Below are positions 43,659 to 53,571 of a DNA stretch of 64,000 nucleotides, piece after piece. Every line of letters starts with the position of its first letter. The first letter of the stretch is position 1. Origin of the DNA: Eutreptiella sp. 'Long Island Sound 2002' (lineage: Eukaryota; Euglenozoa; Euglenophyceae; Eutreptiales; Eutreptiaceae); NCBI GenBank assembly GCA_964036045.1, contig OZ038400.1:18695226-18759225 (forward strand), in the 5' to 3' direction. Made by a program: the position numbers and the translations under genes. The notes below the pieces were generated by a model. It was not told where the DNA came from, did no database searches, and was given only the letters and a program-made list of their open reading frames with translations.

Positions 43659-43843
43659 AGTGTAACAGAAGGACTTGTTTGCGTTTTTTGTTCTCCTTGC
43701 CGACGCCCCCGGGCGGTTGTGGTCGACCAACGGGGTCCGAGGGAGGGTAACCCACCAAACCCCCCAAATTCGCCCTCGCGACCTCTTACAGCCCCCCGGA
43801 TTGACACTCACACTCACCCTTTTGCCCACGCCCTAACACCCTG

Positions 43844-44310
43844 TGTGATGGCAAGTGCCAGGGACGGTGGGTGGGGGGGGGGGGGCTCAATTTCTTTGGT
43901 GGGGGGGGCTACAGAAAGGGGCTCCTTCGGCCGGGCCGTTGTAAAAGCCCTTTGTTTGCCTGTGGCGTGCCTGCAGCGTGTCACACAGGGGCTTGGGCTG
44001 CTGGGCATTGGACGTTCTGTTGATCGCTGCCACTCTCGCACCATCGCTGTCATTGTCTTTGTCCCCCACCGATGCTTCGAGGTGTTCTGGGCTTCAAATG
44101 GCCGAGAAACGCGCTCCAGGGGCAATCCCAAAGGGCCCCCCTTTGGAAAAGGGGTGTGTGAGAAAAAGGGCCTTTGGTGGCGGCCTTCCCGTAGAGCCCC
44201 TGCCAAAAGGGGGGGGGGGCTTGGAAAAGGGGCTCCTTGCCCCTCACCCCCCCCCCCCCAACGGGACCGGCTCACTCCTGACCTCTCGCACCGCGAGCCC
44301 TCCATGACCC
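43844..44310. other. unique sequence downstream of copy 2
   Basis: About 470 bp, G/C-run rich. Short frames occur on both strands, with no domain. Confidence 0.4.
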
Positions 44311-44575
44311 CCGCAGCCGGTCCAGCAGGAGGCACGCCGGCACGTCGTCCAGCACGGCCCTGTGACAGCGGCACCCCCAAGGGACTGGGGAACGGCGGGA
44401 GAGGCAGTGGGGGGGGGGAAGGGGGTTGGCACAAGGCCTCGGTATCTGATTGTTTGCCTCTGGCGGCGCCTATTGGCCCCTCGCCGCTGCACATTCTGAC
44501 CCGACGTTGATGGCCCCGCGGTCCGTGAACTTGATGGCGTTGCTGAGGAGGTTCCCAAGCATCTGCTGCACCGGG
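44311..44575 (-). pseudogene. inverted, scrambled fragment of the kinase HATPase exon
   Basis: The minus strand from 44575 to 44505 encodes VQQMLGNLLSNAIKFTDRG, the N-box of a histidine-kinase ATPase domain. At GTCGG it jumps to sequence that belongs upstream of the exon (44503-44311): intron, acceptor and first codons (the nucleotides for VLDDVPACLLLDRLR, in another frame). That second part is the inverted copy of 44995-45186. Segment order is therefore swapped relative to the plus-strand exon. It retains the canonical Asn (codon complement at 44539-44541) that the plus-strand exon has lost. Confidence 0.8.
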
Positions 44576-44994
44576 GAGACCACGAAGCCAAGGGTGTGTG
44601 GCCAAGAGGGGCCAGCGCAAGCAACCACCACCGAAGTATAAAGGCAACCCAAACATGGAACACCACATACACGCCACAACCCGGACTCAGTATCATGTGA
44701 GTAGTGTGCCCAGGCGGTAAAGCCCAGAACCCGAGACCCTCGGCTCTGACCCCAGCCAGGGAGGCAGGGACATGGAACTGTTTGGAACACAAGCCAGGCC
44801 AGTGGCCGAATGAACATGTGATGAAGTGAGAGAGCAATGAAGGCCGTGGGGCAGGCGCGGCTGGAGCGACAGCGGCGGGTCCACACCTGACCGATTGCGG
44901 CCCCAACGGGACGGGCCGACCCCCGGAGTAGTCAAACAGGACAAGTCATCCAGGGGCTCCATTGACACAACCAAAACACGGTCAGGCCCACAGA

Positions 44995-45186
44995 GGGTCA
45001 GAATGTGCAGCGGCGAGGGGCCAATAGGCGCCGCCAGAGGCAAACAATCAGATACCGAGGCCTTGTGCCAACCCCCTTCCCCCCCCCACTGCCTCTCCCG
45101 CCGTTCCCCAGTCCCTTGGGGGTGCCGCTGTCACAGGGCCGTGCTGGACGACGTGCCGGCGTGCCTCCTGCTGGACCGGCTGCGGG
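44995..45186 (+). repeat. inverted repeat arm (partner 44311-44503)
   Basis: About 192 bp matching the reverse complement of 44311-44503 with one homopolymer length difference, separated by about 490 bp. It spans the end of the large intron, the acceptor at 45135-45136 and the first 50 bp of the HATPase exon. Confidence 0.93.
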
Positions 45187-45545
45187 TGCAGCAGATGCTC
45201 GGGAACCTCCTCAGCACCGCCATCAAGTTCACGGACCGCGGGGCCATCAACGTCGTGGCCAGCGCGGGCGGCCGCCGCCCGACGGGGCCCGTGCAGCTGC
45301 GGGTGGAGGTGACGGACACGGGGATCGGGATGTCGCCGCAGCAGCAGGAGAGGCTCTTCGCCCCCTTCAGTCAGGCCGACGGGAGCATCACCCGCCGGTT
45401 CGGTGGGACCGGGATCGGGCTGTCGCTGGTCAAGGGGTTCGCGGAGCTGATGGGGGGCACCGCGGGCTGCCGCTCCGGGGGCGCCGGGGCCGGCAGCAGC
45501 TTCTGGTTCACGGTGCGGAGCGAGGCCGCGGGGGCGCCGAGGGAG
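45137..45545 (+). CDS. hybrid histidine kinase, exon 4: HATPase domain
   Basis: Acceptor CACAG|G at 45136/45137 and donor GAG|GTCGCG at 45545/45546. It carries LLDRLRVQQMLGNLLSTAIK (N-box), VTDTGIGMS (G1; Asp codon 45315-45317), LFAPFSQADGSITRRFGGTG (F-box into G2) and GLSLVKGFAELMGG, ending FWFTVRSE. This is a complete Bergerat-fold ATPase of about 135 residues. The N-box Asn that coordinates Mg-ATP (NLLxNAxKFT) is Thr here (ACC, 45216-45218), which in studied kinases abolishes or strongly lowers ATP binding. The other motifs are intact. Exon end phase 0 matches the receiver exon. Confidence 0.9.
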
Positions 45546-47706
45546 GTCGCGCCTGCTCTCTCCCCCCGGGGCAGGGGGTGTGTGAGGAACGGCCGATTTT
45601 CTTGGCGCATGCCGTCGGTCCGGCAGCGAACATCCCACTCTATCCGCCCCCCCCCTTCCCCCCTCCCCGCCATCGGAGCTGTGGCAGGGCTGTTCTTAAG
45701 AACCCCAATTTGTTTTTCTTAGGACAGCCCTTAGGAACAGCCCAAGGACCACCAACCACCAACTGCCAACTGCCACCCACCGCCAACCGCCAACCGCCAA
45801 CCCTCGCCAACCGCCAACCTTTGTTCAGTACTGTTGCTGTGGTTTTGTGTGTTGCCCATGTCTTGACCATGAGGCAGAGAGCGTCCCCGGGAACGTTCGT
45901 TTCTGTTGCCGGTAACCAAACCCCCTTTTACCCCTTTCAGTGCAGCCCTGAGCTGTGGGATAAGCATTCCACTGTCCCCCAGAAAGCACCCCCCCCCCCC
46001 GCCCGCCCCAGAAGCAGCACTTATGAGCAGAGCGACACCCGTCCCGCTCTCACGCAGTGAAACCAATTTTCCCCCGGCGGTTGGGTGGCCCACCAGGCCC
46101 CCCACCTCTCGCAGGTTTTTTGAACCCGCCCCTCTTCACCCCCAAACCCAACGGGTGGGCACCCAGCCCCCCCCCCCTCCACAAGGGGAGCATTCCCCCC
46201 TCAAAAGGCGAACACGTACGTACCCCCGGAAGTCCCAACCAGCATACCCCTTCAGCCCTTAAGGCACCCCCCTCTCCCGCCCACATCGTTGGTGGTGGGC
46301 GCCGTCCAGCTTCGCTGTCTTGGGACGTCGTGTGGAGCATCGCCAGCGCCGGCGTGGGAGGGCTGCCGAGGGGCAGACGCAGCGCTCGTGGACATGTGTC
46401 CCACTCTCACCTCCCAAAACTGCCTTTCCCCGGTGGCTTGGGCCCACCAAACGGGGGCAACTTCCTCCTGAGAATCCGAACCGATGCCTCCGTGTGGCAG
46501 TACCAAGCGGGGCACCTGCTGCATCGTGATGGCACCCCCCCCCCCCCTCAGGCGATGCCGAGAGCACCGGCCGTCCCCCCTTCTGGGGGGCACTGCCTCC
46601 GGTGGCTGTACCATTGAGTACCACGGGAGGACCAATGGAGGCGGGGGGACGACATCGATGCGGACGAATGCGGAAGCCCCTCCCTCAAACATCTCCTTCC
46701 ATTTTCCGGAGGTGCCCAAATGTGTGCACCGGGACCGCGCAGGGCCCACCAGCAAACGACAGCAATCATCCACCGGCAAGGGACCTTGTACCAACGTTTC
46801 CCTTCATTTCTAATGAGCAGTTCCACAAATCCCCCCCCCCACTAATTTTGGCCGTCGCAACACAAAACCATTCCCCCGGGGGTATCCAGCGGCACCCCCC
46901 ATTCCACACTCAGCCCCCCCCCCCCCAAACACAACCTCCGGGCTCCCCCCCAAACCCACCGTCCATCAACAACAGCCGGTCCCACAAAGGGCAATGCATT
47001 GGGCACTGCGCGCCCCCCGGCCCCCCCCCCCGGTCGGTAGGCCGGTGCGGAGCTGCCAGAACACCCCCCAATCAGACGCTCCCACAGGCCCCAACACAAC
47101 GCAACGCGCAGGTCGGCCTGCGTACGACGCTTTGGTGCCGGGGGCTCGCGGACAAGCGTGTGGCAAGTGCCGCGGCCGTGGCACGCCTTCAGGCGCCCCC
47201 GTCTTCGTCACATTTTGGCGGCCGTACACCGCCCCCCGTGTTTTGTTTTTGGAATACGCACATCATTCGTCGGCGCAGAAGCTGCGGGACGTCCCCTACG
47301 CCGTCGATGCCCCCGTGACCAGCTCGAGCCTCTGGAAGAGGTCGGGGGTGAGGCGGTGGACGCCGGCGTGCCAAAGCCGAGGGTTGTGGGTCAACATCGG
47401 GTTTAGCCCGCAGCCGCCGTTGTGCACCGCACAAACGCCGTCCGGTGGCCCGCAACCGAGTGGCAGTCGCGGGTGCGCTCCGACGGTCATGGGCCCGTGG
47501 GGGGGGGGGGGGGGGGGCAACGGCGTTGTGGGCCCACCGGCGGTGAGCGCGGCCGTGGACGGGGTGTGTGGGCCACAGAACACCAGCCCCCCCCCCCCCC
47601 CACGGCCTTTGTTTTTTTGTCGACGCGAGGGCCACACGGCCCTCGGCTTCCGTCCGGCCCTCCTCCTCCCGGCGCAGGTGGGGGTGTGCCCCCGGAGGCC
47701 CCGCAG
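45546..47706 (+). other. kinase intron 4
   Basis: GT at 45546-45547 and AG at 47705-47706. It contains the inverted 21-bp minisatellite at 45745-45822 and many C/G runs. Long open frames here on both strands are products of high GC content with few stops. Confidence 0.55.
45745..45822 (-). repeat. 21-bp minisatellite relatives, inverted
   Basis: Repeated ACCGCCAACCGCCAACC-type units, the reverse-strand form of GGCGGTTGG, about 200 bp 3' of the exon 4 donor. Confidence 0.8.
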
Positions 47707-48081
47707 TGCCCGGCGGGGCTGCGGCTGATGGTCGTGGACGACACCAAAATGAATCTCGAGTTAATGAAGATCCTCATCACCCGCTGGGGCTGCTCCGGCG
47801 TCTACTTCGAGAGCGGCCCCGAGGCCGTGGCCTTCATCGAGGCGGCCGACGCCTCGCGGCTGCCGGACCTCACGTTCATGGACTTCCACATGCCCATCAT
47901 GGACGGCTGCCAGACCACCGCCGCCCTCCTGCAGCTCCGCCCCGACATGCCCATCGTCGGCCTGACCGCGGACGTGACCCCCGAGTGTCGCGCGCTCGCA
48001 CTGAAGTCCGGCATGCGGACGGTCCTCCCCAAGCCGTACCAAGAGAGGCAGCTCCTAAACGCCTGCAATGAGCATTGCCGG
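47707..48081 (+). CDS. hybrid histidine kinase, exon 5: receiver domain
   Basis: Acceptor CCGCAG|TGC at 47706/47707, phase 0. It reads LRLMVVDDTKMNLELMK (acidic pair, codons 47737-47742), TFMDFHMPIMDG (phospho-accepting Asp, codon 47881-47883), GLTAD (conserved Thr, 47964-47966) and TVLPKPY (conserved Lys, 48031-48033). This is a complete CheY-like receiver with all key residues. The coding frame remains open past 48081 to 49056, but the sequence becomes Pro-rich with C-runs, so the gene probably ends or splices soon after NACNEHCR; I could not fix the true end. The receiver would take the phosphate from the H-box His. Confidence 0.88.
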
Positions 48082-49485
48082 ACGCCGACCCCCCCCCAAG
48101 AGCTCCCCGGGCTCGGCGTACATTCTGGTGCGGCCCCACGCCGCCAGCCCCGGGAGCCCCCCCCGCAGCACCGATGTGGACGTGGCCGCGTCGCCGGCCT
48201 TTCCGGGGTCCGATGCCGCGTCCGGTGCGGAGTCCCCGTACCCGTAAAGTGCGGTGCCGAAGGCGTTGCGGGGAAAGGCCCACGACAAAGTCACCGCAAA
48301 CCGATCGCCCCGGGGGCGGTTTACGTTGTGGTCCACTGGAACGCCCCCCCCCTCCCTCCCCCTCACCCCCGTCCCCCGCCCCCCCGTGGCATTGCCCTGC
48401 AACTGCGAGCAGTGGGACACACATGCCGCTCCCCCCCTCAGATCGCAGCCCCCCCCCCCCCCCCAGTTCCCCCCCAAACACACGCTCACGCGCACCAACA
48501 CACGTCCGCGTGCCCCACACAAACTTTTTTTTCGTCCCACAAGTCCACGGCCCCAAGACACCACCGTCACGTTAGGAGGGGCCCGTCCTGTATCCACCCG
48601 ATCCCCCACACATCTCCACGGGTCAGGGGCCCAGTGCCAGGGCCGTGGGGGGGGGTGGGCTGCTGCCCCATGGCCCCCCCCACACGGTCGCCTGGCCCCC
48701 ATGGCCCTGAGCCGGGGCGAGTGCCGGGCACAAAGCCCCCGTGTGCCTTCCTCTCTTTTCAAAACACGTGCCACTGGCCCTACTCCAAACCGACATGCGC
48801 CCCCCGCACCATCGCTCGTGCCGTCAAAGCAGCCGTTCCCGATGCCGCCCCGGCTCAGGCCCTTCAAGCGACGGGCCCGGGGCATGCGCCGCCCCCTCCC
48901 ACAAACACACACCCCCCGTCGTCCACACACAACCCGGAGCGCCACATCTGGCCACCACACATCTGGCGGACAGTGGGGCTCTCGTCTTTGGCCAGGGCGA
49001 TGGCTGCCTGCAATGCCGAGCACCTCGGCCGTCGGTGTTTCAGAGCAAGGCACTGACTCCAGCTGCTGCTGTTGTGCCTGCGGGCTCCGCAGGGCACCTG
49101 CTGCCTGGGAGTCACATGTGCAGTGATGCTGCTGATTGCCGCCGAGATCATACCGGCTGTTCCTCCGGCCGGGCCTGTTTTGCCATGAGCTCCACCCGGC
49201 TGCCCCCCTTCTTGCCCCCCCCCCCCCCCCGCCCCCCCGTCGCGAGAACAACACTTGATAAGTGCTGCGGCAGTGACTCAAGGCAACATTCGGGACTGTT
49301 CTAAAGAGCAATGGTCGTATACCTGGGCCCTGGGGGTGCACGGAAGCCCAGTATCCAGCGCTTCATTGCCCCCTTTGCAAGGGCAACGCCTTCGGCAGAG
49401 CAACCGCACGTGTCTTTCGGGACATCTCTTGGCCCCGTGGCGTTTGGTGGTTCCGTTTTCTGTTCGAAGGTCAAGTTCTTTCCGG
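48082..49485. other. GC-rich stretch, no further gene seen
   Basis: Very C-rich plus strand with long open frames on both strands and no recognisable domains. It may contain the 3' UTR of the kinase; no AATAAA was seen. Confidence 0.4.
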
Positions 49486-49489
49486 TGAA

Positions 49490-50586
49490 CAGGGGCTGGG
49501 AACGGTATTCTGGGGAGGCGGATGACTGTCCTGCCCACGCATGTCCGGCCGTGGGGCTGGGGACGGTATTCTGGGGAGGCGGATGACTGTCCTGCCCACG
49601 CATGTCCGGCCGTGGGGCTGGGGATGGTATTCTGGGGAGGCGGATGACTGTCCTGCCCACGCATGTCCGGCCGTGGGGCTGGGGACGGTATTCTGGGGAG
49701 GCGGATGACTGTCCTGCCCACGCATGTCCGGCCGTGGGGCTGGGGATGGTATTCTGGGGAGGCGGATGACTGTCCTGCCCACGCATGTCCGGCCGTGGGG
49801 CTGGGGATGGTATTCTGGGGAGGCGGATGACTGTCCTGCCCACGCATGTCCGGCCGTGGGGCTGGGGATGGTATTCTGGGGAGGCGGATGACTGTCCTGC
49901 CCACGCATGTCCGGCCGTGGGGCTGGGGATGGTATTCTGGGGAGGCGGATGACTGTCCTGCCCACGCATGTCCGGCCGTGGGGCTGGGGATGGTATTCTG
50001 GGGAGGCGGATGACTGTCCTGCCCACGCATGTCCGGCCGTGGGGCTGGGGATGGTATTCTGGGGAGGCGGATGACTGTCCTGCCCACGCATGTCCGGCCG
50101 TGGGGCTGGGGATGGTATTCTGGGGAGGCGGATGACTGTCCTGCCCACGCATGTCCGGCCGTGGGGCTGGGGATGGTATTCTGGGGAGGCGGATGACTGT
50201 CCTGCCCACGCATGTCCGGCCGTGGGGCTGGGGATGGTATTCTGGGGAGGCGGATGACTGTCCTGCCCACGCATGTCCGGCCGTGGGGCTGGGGATGGTA
50301 TTCTGGGGAGGCGGATGACTGTCCTGCCCACGCATGTCCGGCCGTGGGGCTGGGGATGGTATTCTGGGGAGGCGGATGACTGTCCTGCCCACGCATGTCC
50401 GGCCGTGGGGCTGGGGATGGTATTCTGGGGAGGCGGATGACTGTCCTGCCCACGCATGTCCGGCCGTGGGGCTGGGGATGGTATTCTGGGGAGGCGGATG
50501 ACTGTCCTGCCCACGCATGTCCGGCCGTGGGGCTGGGGATGGTATTCTGGGGAGGCGGATGACTGTCCTGCCCACGCATGTCCGGC
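49490..50586. repeat. 61-bp minisatellite, about 18 units
   Basis: A 61-bp unit (GGGGCTGGGGATGGTATTCT and 41 more bases) repeats with near-identity. The only common variant is GGGATGG/GGGACGG in the left units. It has no stop on the minus strand in any frame, giving Pro-rich apparent proteins that cycle through three frames, as in the 62-bp array. I do not call these as genes. Confidence 0.97.
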
Positions 50587-50851
50587 TGTCCAGGCGTGCG
50601 GGTCATCATACGGGGACCAGGCCCTGAGGGAGTGCCACTGCTTGTGCCTGCTCAAGGGGACGCCCAGGGGATGTTTGGGGACGTCCCGGGGACGTTTGGG
50701 GAGCGCGTCAGCGGCGCCCATGTCAGGCCAACAGCATGTGTTGTTTCCGTCAGTTTCAGTGTGTTTGCCATTGTTCTTGCAAGGAGGGGCACCAGGACAG
50801 GGCGTGCGTCGTAGCAATGCGCTGCCTTCAACTCCATCACCGCCCGCGTCA

Positions 50852-50883
<32 letters not shown>

Positions 50884-51127
50884 TGCCTGGGTTGGTAGTT
50901 GCAACTTGGATGCAAAGATACGCTCTCTCCGAAGAGAGTGGCGGTTGCATAGATGTTGGAAGGGCCCATAAGTACGATTCTCTCTCCGCTAAAGGTTGCT
51001 CATTATCCTGTGTAGTACCCCCTCCTCCCCCTTGCAAACTCCCACCCCTTGCAATCCCCCCCCCCCCTCCCCGGGAGACCGTCACTTCCATGTCTTTCTA
51101 GTTAACATGATATTCTCTCTCCAAAGG
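50587..51127. other. spacer with CTG repeat
   Basis: Unique sequence containing a (CTG)n-type tract at about 50850-50888 and a C-run with CCCGGGAGACCGTCACTT at 51060-51085, a motif that recurs in the following tandem units. Confidence 0.6.
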
Positions 51128-52349
51128 CGTTGTATGGGTGTGTTGTGTTGCTACTTCAGACCCAAGATGTTTTCTCCCGGTGACCATGTACGGTACTACT
51201 CAGCCACCTTCATGGCCTTCAGCGCTACTGCCACAGGATGCCGGCACAACACTGCTACTTGTAACCATGTGGAGAGGCTCAGTAGAAAATAAAGCCAGGA
51301 AAAATGAAAAGGCATGCCATTGATTAGGGACTCTGGTGCACATGTGTTGGCCACTGTTGTGGGGCCTTCGCCAAATGGGCCGCAGTTTTGCCACATTCGG
51401 GACCTACGCCCTGGTGGGGTCACTCCGGTGGATCATGAGAGTGCTCAACTCTCAAGGCTAGAGGCTGTGGCGGTTGAATCAGTGCTTGCACCAGTGAGGG
51501 GTACCACAGTTTGCCTTGAAATACCCTTGCAATCCCCCCCCCCCCCGGGAGACCGTCACTTGGCGACCGTCTCCCCCCCCCACCCGGGAGACCGTCGCGC
51601 GCTACCCCGGGAGTTTGCAAGGGGGGCGGGGGGTAGGTTCCTTGCTCAAGATGCCAGCCTGCGGTGTGCCTGCCCTTCTTAGCTTTCTCGGCATTCTTAG
51701 AATTCTTAGCTTTTGTAGCATTTGTGCGTTCTCAACGTCCTTGGCAATCTCAGCATTCTGAGCATTCGATCCCCGCATTCTGAGCATGCTGCGTACCTGC
51801 GAGGTTGTCACAAAGCAAATTTTTTTGACCATTCCCTACCCGTGACTATTTTTGCGCCCCCTCACCAAACAATCCACAAAATGAGTGGCATGGGTGGAAG
51901 AGGGCACACATTGAGCCTTTGAGTCGACAGTTGCGGCATGGGGGTTTGGTTAGGAACATCTGGCATGGCAGCCCTGATGAGTTGCACCAGTCTGTGCATG
52001 TTTTGTTGCATTTCACGCAATTCTGCATTCCGAGGGAGGTCTGTCGCCCCCTTATGGACCATGGCAACATGTCCCGCCGGATGTTTGGACTGATAAAATC
52101 AACTCGGCCGCCACGCATGATGAGGGAGAGGATGAGGCAGATGTGTGTGTGCGCTTTGCGTTGTCACAAGTGCTCCACCACCACAGTTTGTGGTGAGTGT
52201 CAGGAGCTTTATTGTGGAGAATGTAGTGATACGCACACTTGTGGGGATAATAGTGTTTGTTAGGCACATGAGAAGTGACATGGATTGATGTCCAATTCAG
52301 TCGATTCGCCTGATGGTGTTGTGCTTTGTAGGGAAGGTTTGCACTCCGG
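51128..52349 (+). repeat. 1,222-bp tandem unit, copy 1
   Basis: Starts CGTTGTATGGGTGTGTTGTG and ends GGTTTGCACTCCGG. It is followed at once by a nearly identical second unit at an offset of 1,222. Only a handful of single-base differences were seen (for example GCCACTGTTG/GCCAGTGTTG). Confidence 0.97.
51168..52263 (+). CDS. Tudor-like plus B-box-like zinc protein, copy 1 (several frames)
   Basis: Pieces in order: FSPGDHVRYYSATFMAF (about 51171) and GAHVLATVVGPSPNGPQF (about 51332), both like the first strands of a Tudor/SH3-type barrel; then RNIWHGSPDELHQSVHVLLH (51947-52010); a segment PPYGPWQHVPPDVWTD in another frame (52050-52095); then CHKCSTTTVCGECQELYCGE followed by CSDTHTC (52170-52250), a B-box-like cysteine/histidine array; stop TAG at 52261. 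The paralogue at 54098-54534 has the same order with fewer frame changes. The middle part sits between two compensating shifts, at a C-run (about 52048) and a TG-run (about 52140). It is probably a chromatin- or ubiquitin-type adaptor; function unknown. An intron likely separates the two barrel pieces. Confidence 0.5.
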
Positions 52350-53571
52350 CGTTGTATGGGTGTGTTGTGTTGCTACTTCAGACCCAAGATGTTTTCTCCC
52401 GGTGACCATGTACGGTACTACTCAGCCACCTTCATGGCCTTCAGCGCTACTGCCACAGGATGCCGGCACAACACTGCTACTTGTAACCATGTGGAGAGGC
52501 TCAGTAGAAAATAAAGCCAGGAAAAATGAAAAGGCATGCCATTGATTAGGGACTCTGGTGCACATGTGTTGGCCAGTGTTGTGGGGCCTTCGCCAAATGG
52601 GCCGCAGTTTTGCCACATTCGGGACCTACGCCCTGGTGGGGTCACTCCGGTGGATCATGAGAGTGCTCAACTCTCAAGGCTAGAGGCTGTGGCGGTTGAA
52701 TCAGTGCTTGCACCAGTGAGGGGTACCACAGTTTGCCTTGAAATACCCTTGCAATCCCCCCCCCCCCCGGGAGACCGTCACTTGGCGACCGTCTCCCCCC
52801 CCCACCCGGGAGACCGTCGCGCGCTACCCCGGGAGTTTGCAAGGGGGGCGGGGGGTAGGTTCCTTGCTCAAGATGCCAGCCTGCGGTGTGCCTGCCCTTC
52901 TTAGCTTTCTCGGCATTCTTAGAATTCTTAGCTTTTGTAGCATTTGTGCGTTCTCAACGTCCTTGGCAATCTCAGCATTCTGAGCATTCGATCCCCGCAT
53001 TCTGAGCATGCTGCGTACCTGCGAGGTTGTCACAAAGCAAATTTTTTTGACCATTCCCTACCCGTGACTATTTTTGCGCCCCCTCACCAAACAATCCACA
53101 AAATGAGTGGCATGGGTGGAAGAGGGCACACATTGAGCCTTTGAGTCGACAGTTGCGGCATGGGGGTTTGGTTAGGAACATCTGGCATGGCAGCCCTGAT
53201 GAGTTGCACCAGTCTGTGCATGTTTTGTTGCATTTCACGCAATTCTGCATTCCGAGGGAGGTCTGTCGCCCCCTTATGGACCATGGCAACATGTCCCGCC
53301 GGATGTTTGGACTGATAAAATCAACTCGGCCGCCACGCATGATGAGGGAGAGGATGAGGCAGATGTGTGTGTGCGCTTTGCGTTGTCACAAGTGCTCCAC
53401 CACCACAGTTTGTGGTGAGTGTCAGGAGCTTTATTGTGGAGAATGTAGTGATACGCACACTTGTGGGGATAATAGTGTTTGTTAGGCACATGAGAAGTGA
53501 CATGGATTGATGTCCAATTCAGTCGATTCGCCTGATGGTGTTGTGCTTTGTAGGGAAGGTTTGCACTCCGG
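52350..53571 (+). repeat. 1,222-bp tandem unit, copy 2
   Basis: Second copy. At 53572 the sequence becomes unique (TCTATTTGGGGGGCTTC). Confidence 0.97.
52390..53485 (+). CDS. Tudor-like plus B-box-like zinc protein, copy 2
   Basis: Same set of pieces as copy 1, shifted by 1,222 bp, including both compensating frame shifts and the zinc array at about 53392-53472, with TAG at 53483. The pair is either a very young gene duplication or an assembly repeat. Confidence 0.5.

Larger units (their letters stand above)
41144..43843 (+). repeat. 2,700-bp direct repeat, copy 2 (truncated transposon)
   Basis: Gap-free duplicate of 11578-14277. The left junction is inside the transposase at the LTDCCCHDRK motif. 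The right junction (CACCCTG) is in intron-type sequence. The retrotransposon 3' end lies immediately to the left. Confidence 0.97.
14759..45136 (+). other. kinase intron 3 (about 30 kb), or a large insertion between exons 3 and 4
   Basis: Everything between the second HisKA helix and the HATPase exon. It contains the minus-strand frames at 14.8-18.4 kb, an unknown frame at 18.9-20.1 kb, the LRR receptor exons, the 26-kb repeats, the retrotransposon and the second transposon copy. The two ends are bracketed by a 2.7-kb direct repeat, which makes a secondary insertion, a tandem duplication or an assembly misjoin all possible. The reasonable alternative is that exons 1-3 and exons 4-5 come from two related loci. 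Confidence 0.4.

Noticed and set aside
11578-43843. The 2.7-kb duplicates as long terminal repeats of one 30-kb element
   Set aside because: The repeat carries coding sequence cut in mid-gene, and its ends lack TG...CA termini, a primer-binding site or a polypurine tract.
46057-49341. Long GC-rich frames on both strands in and after kinase intron 4
   Set aside because: High GC content leaves few stops; frames overlap each other and the receiver exon, and show no domains.
49278-50904. Pro-rich minus-strand frames of more than 400 residues
   Set aside because: Product of the 61-bp repeat, open in three frames; no unique domain outside the array.
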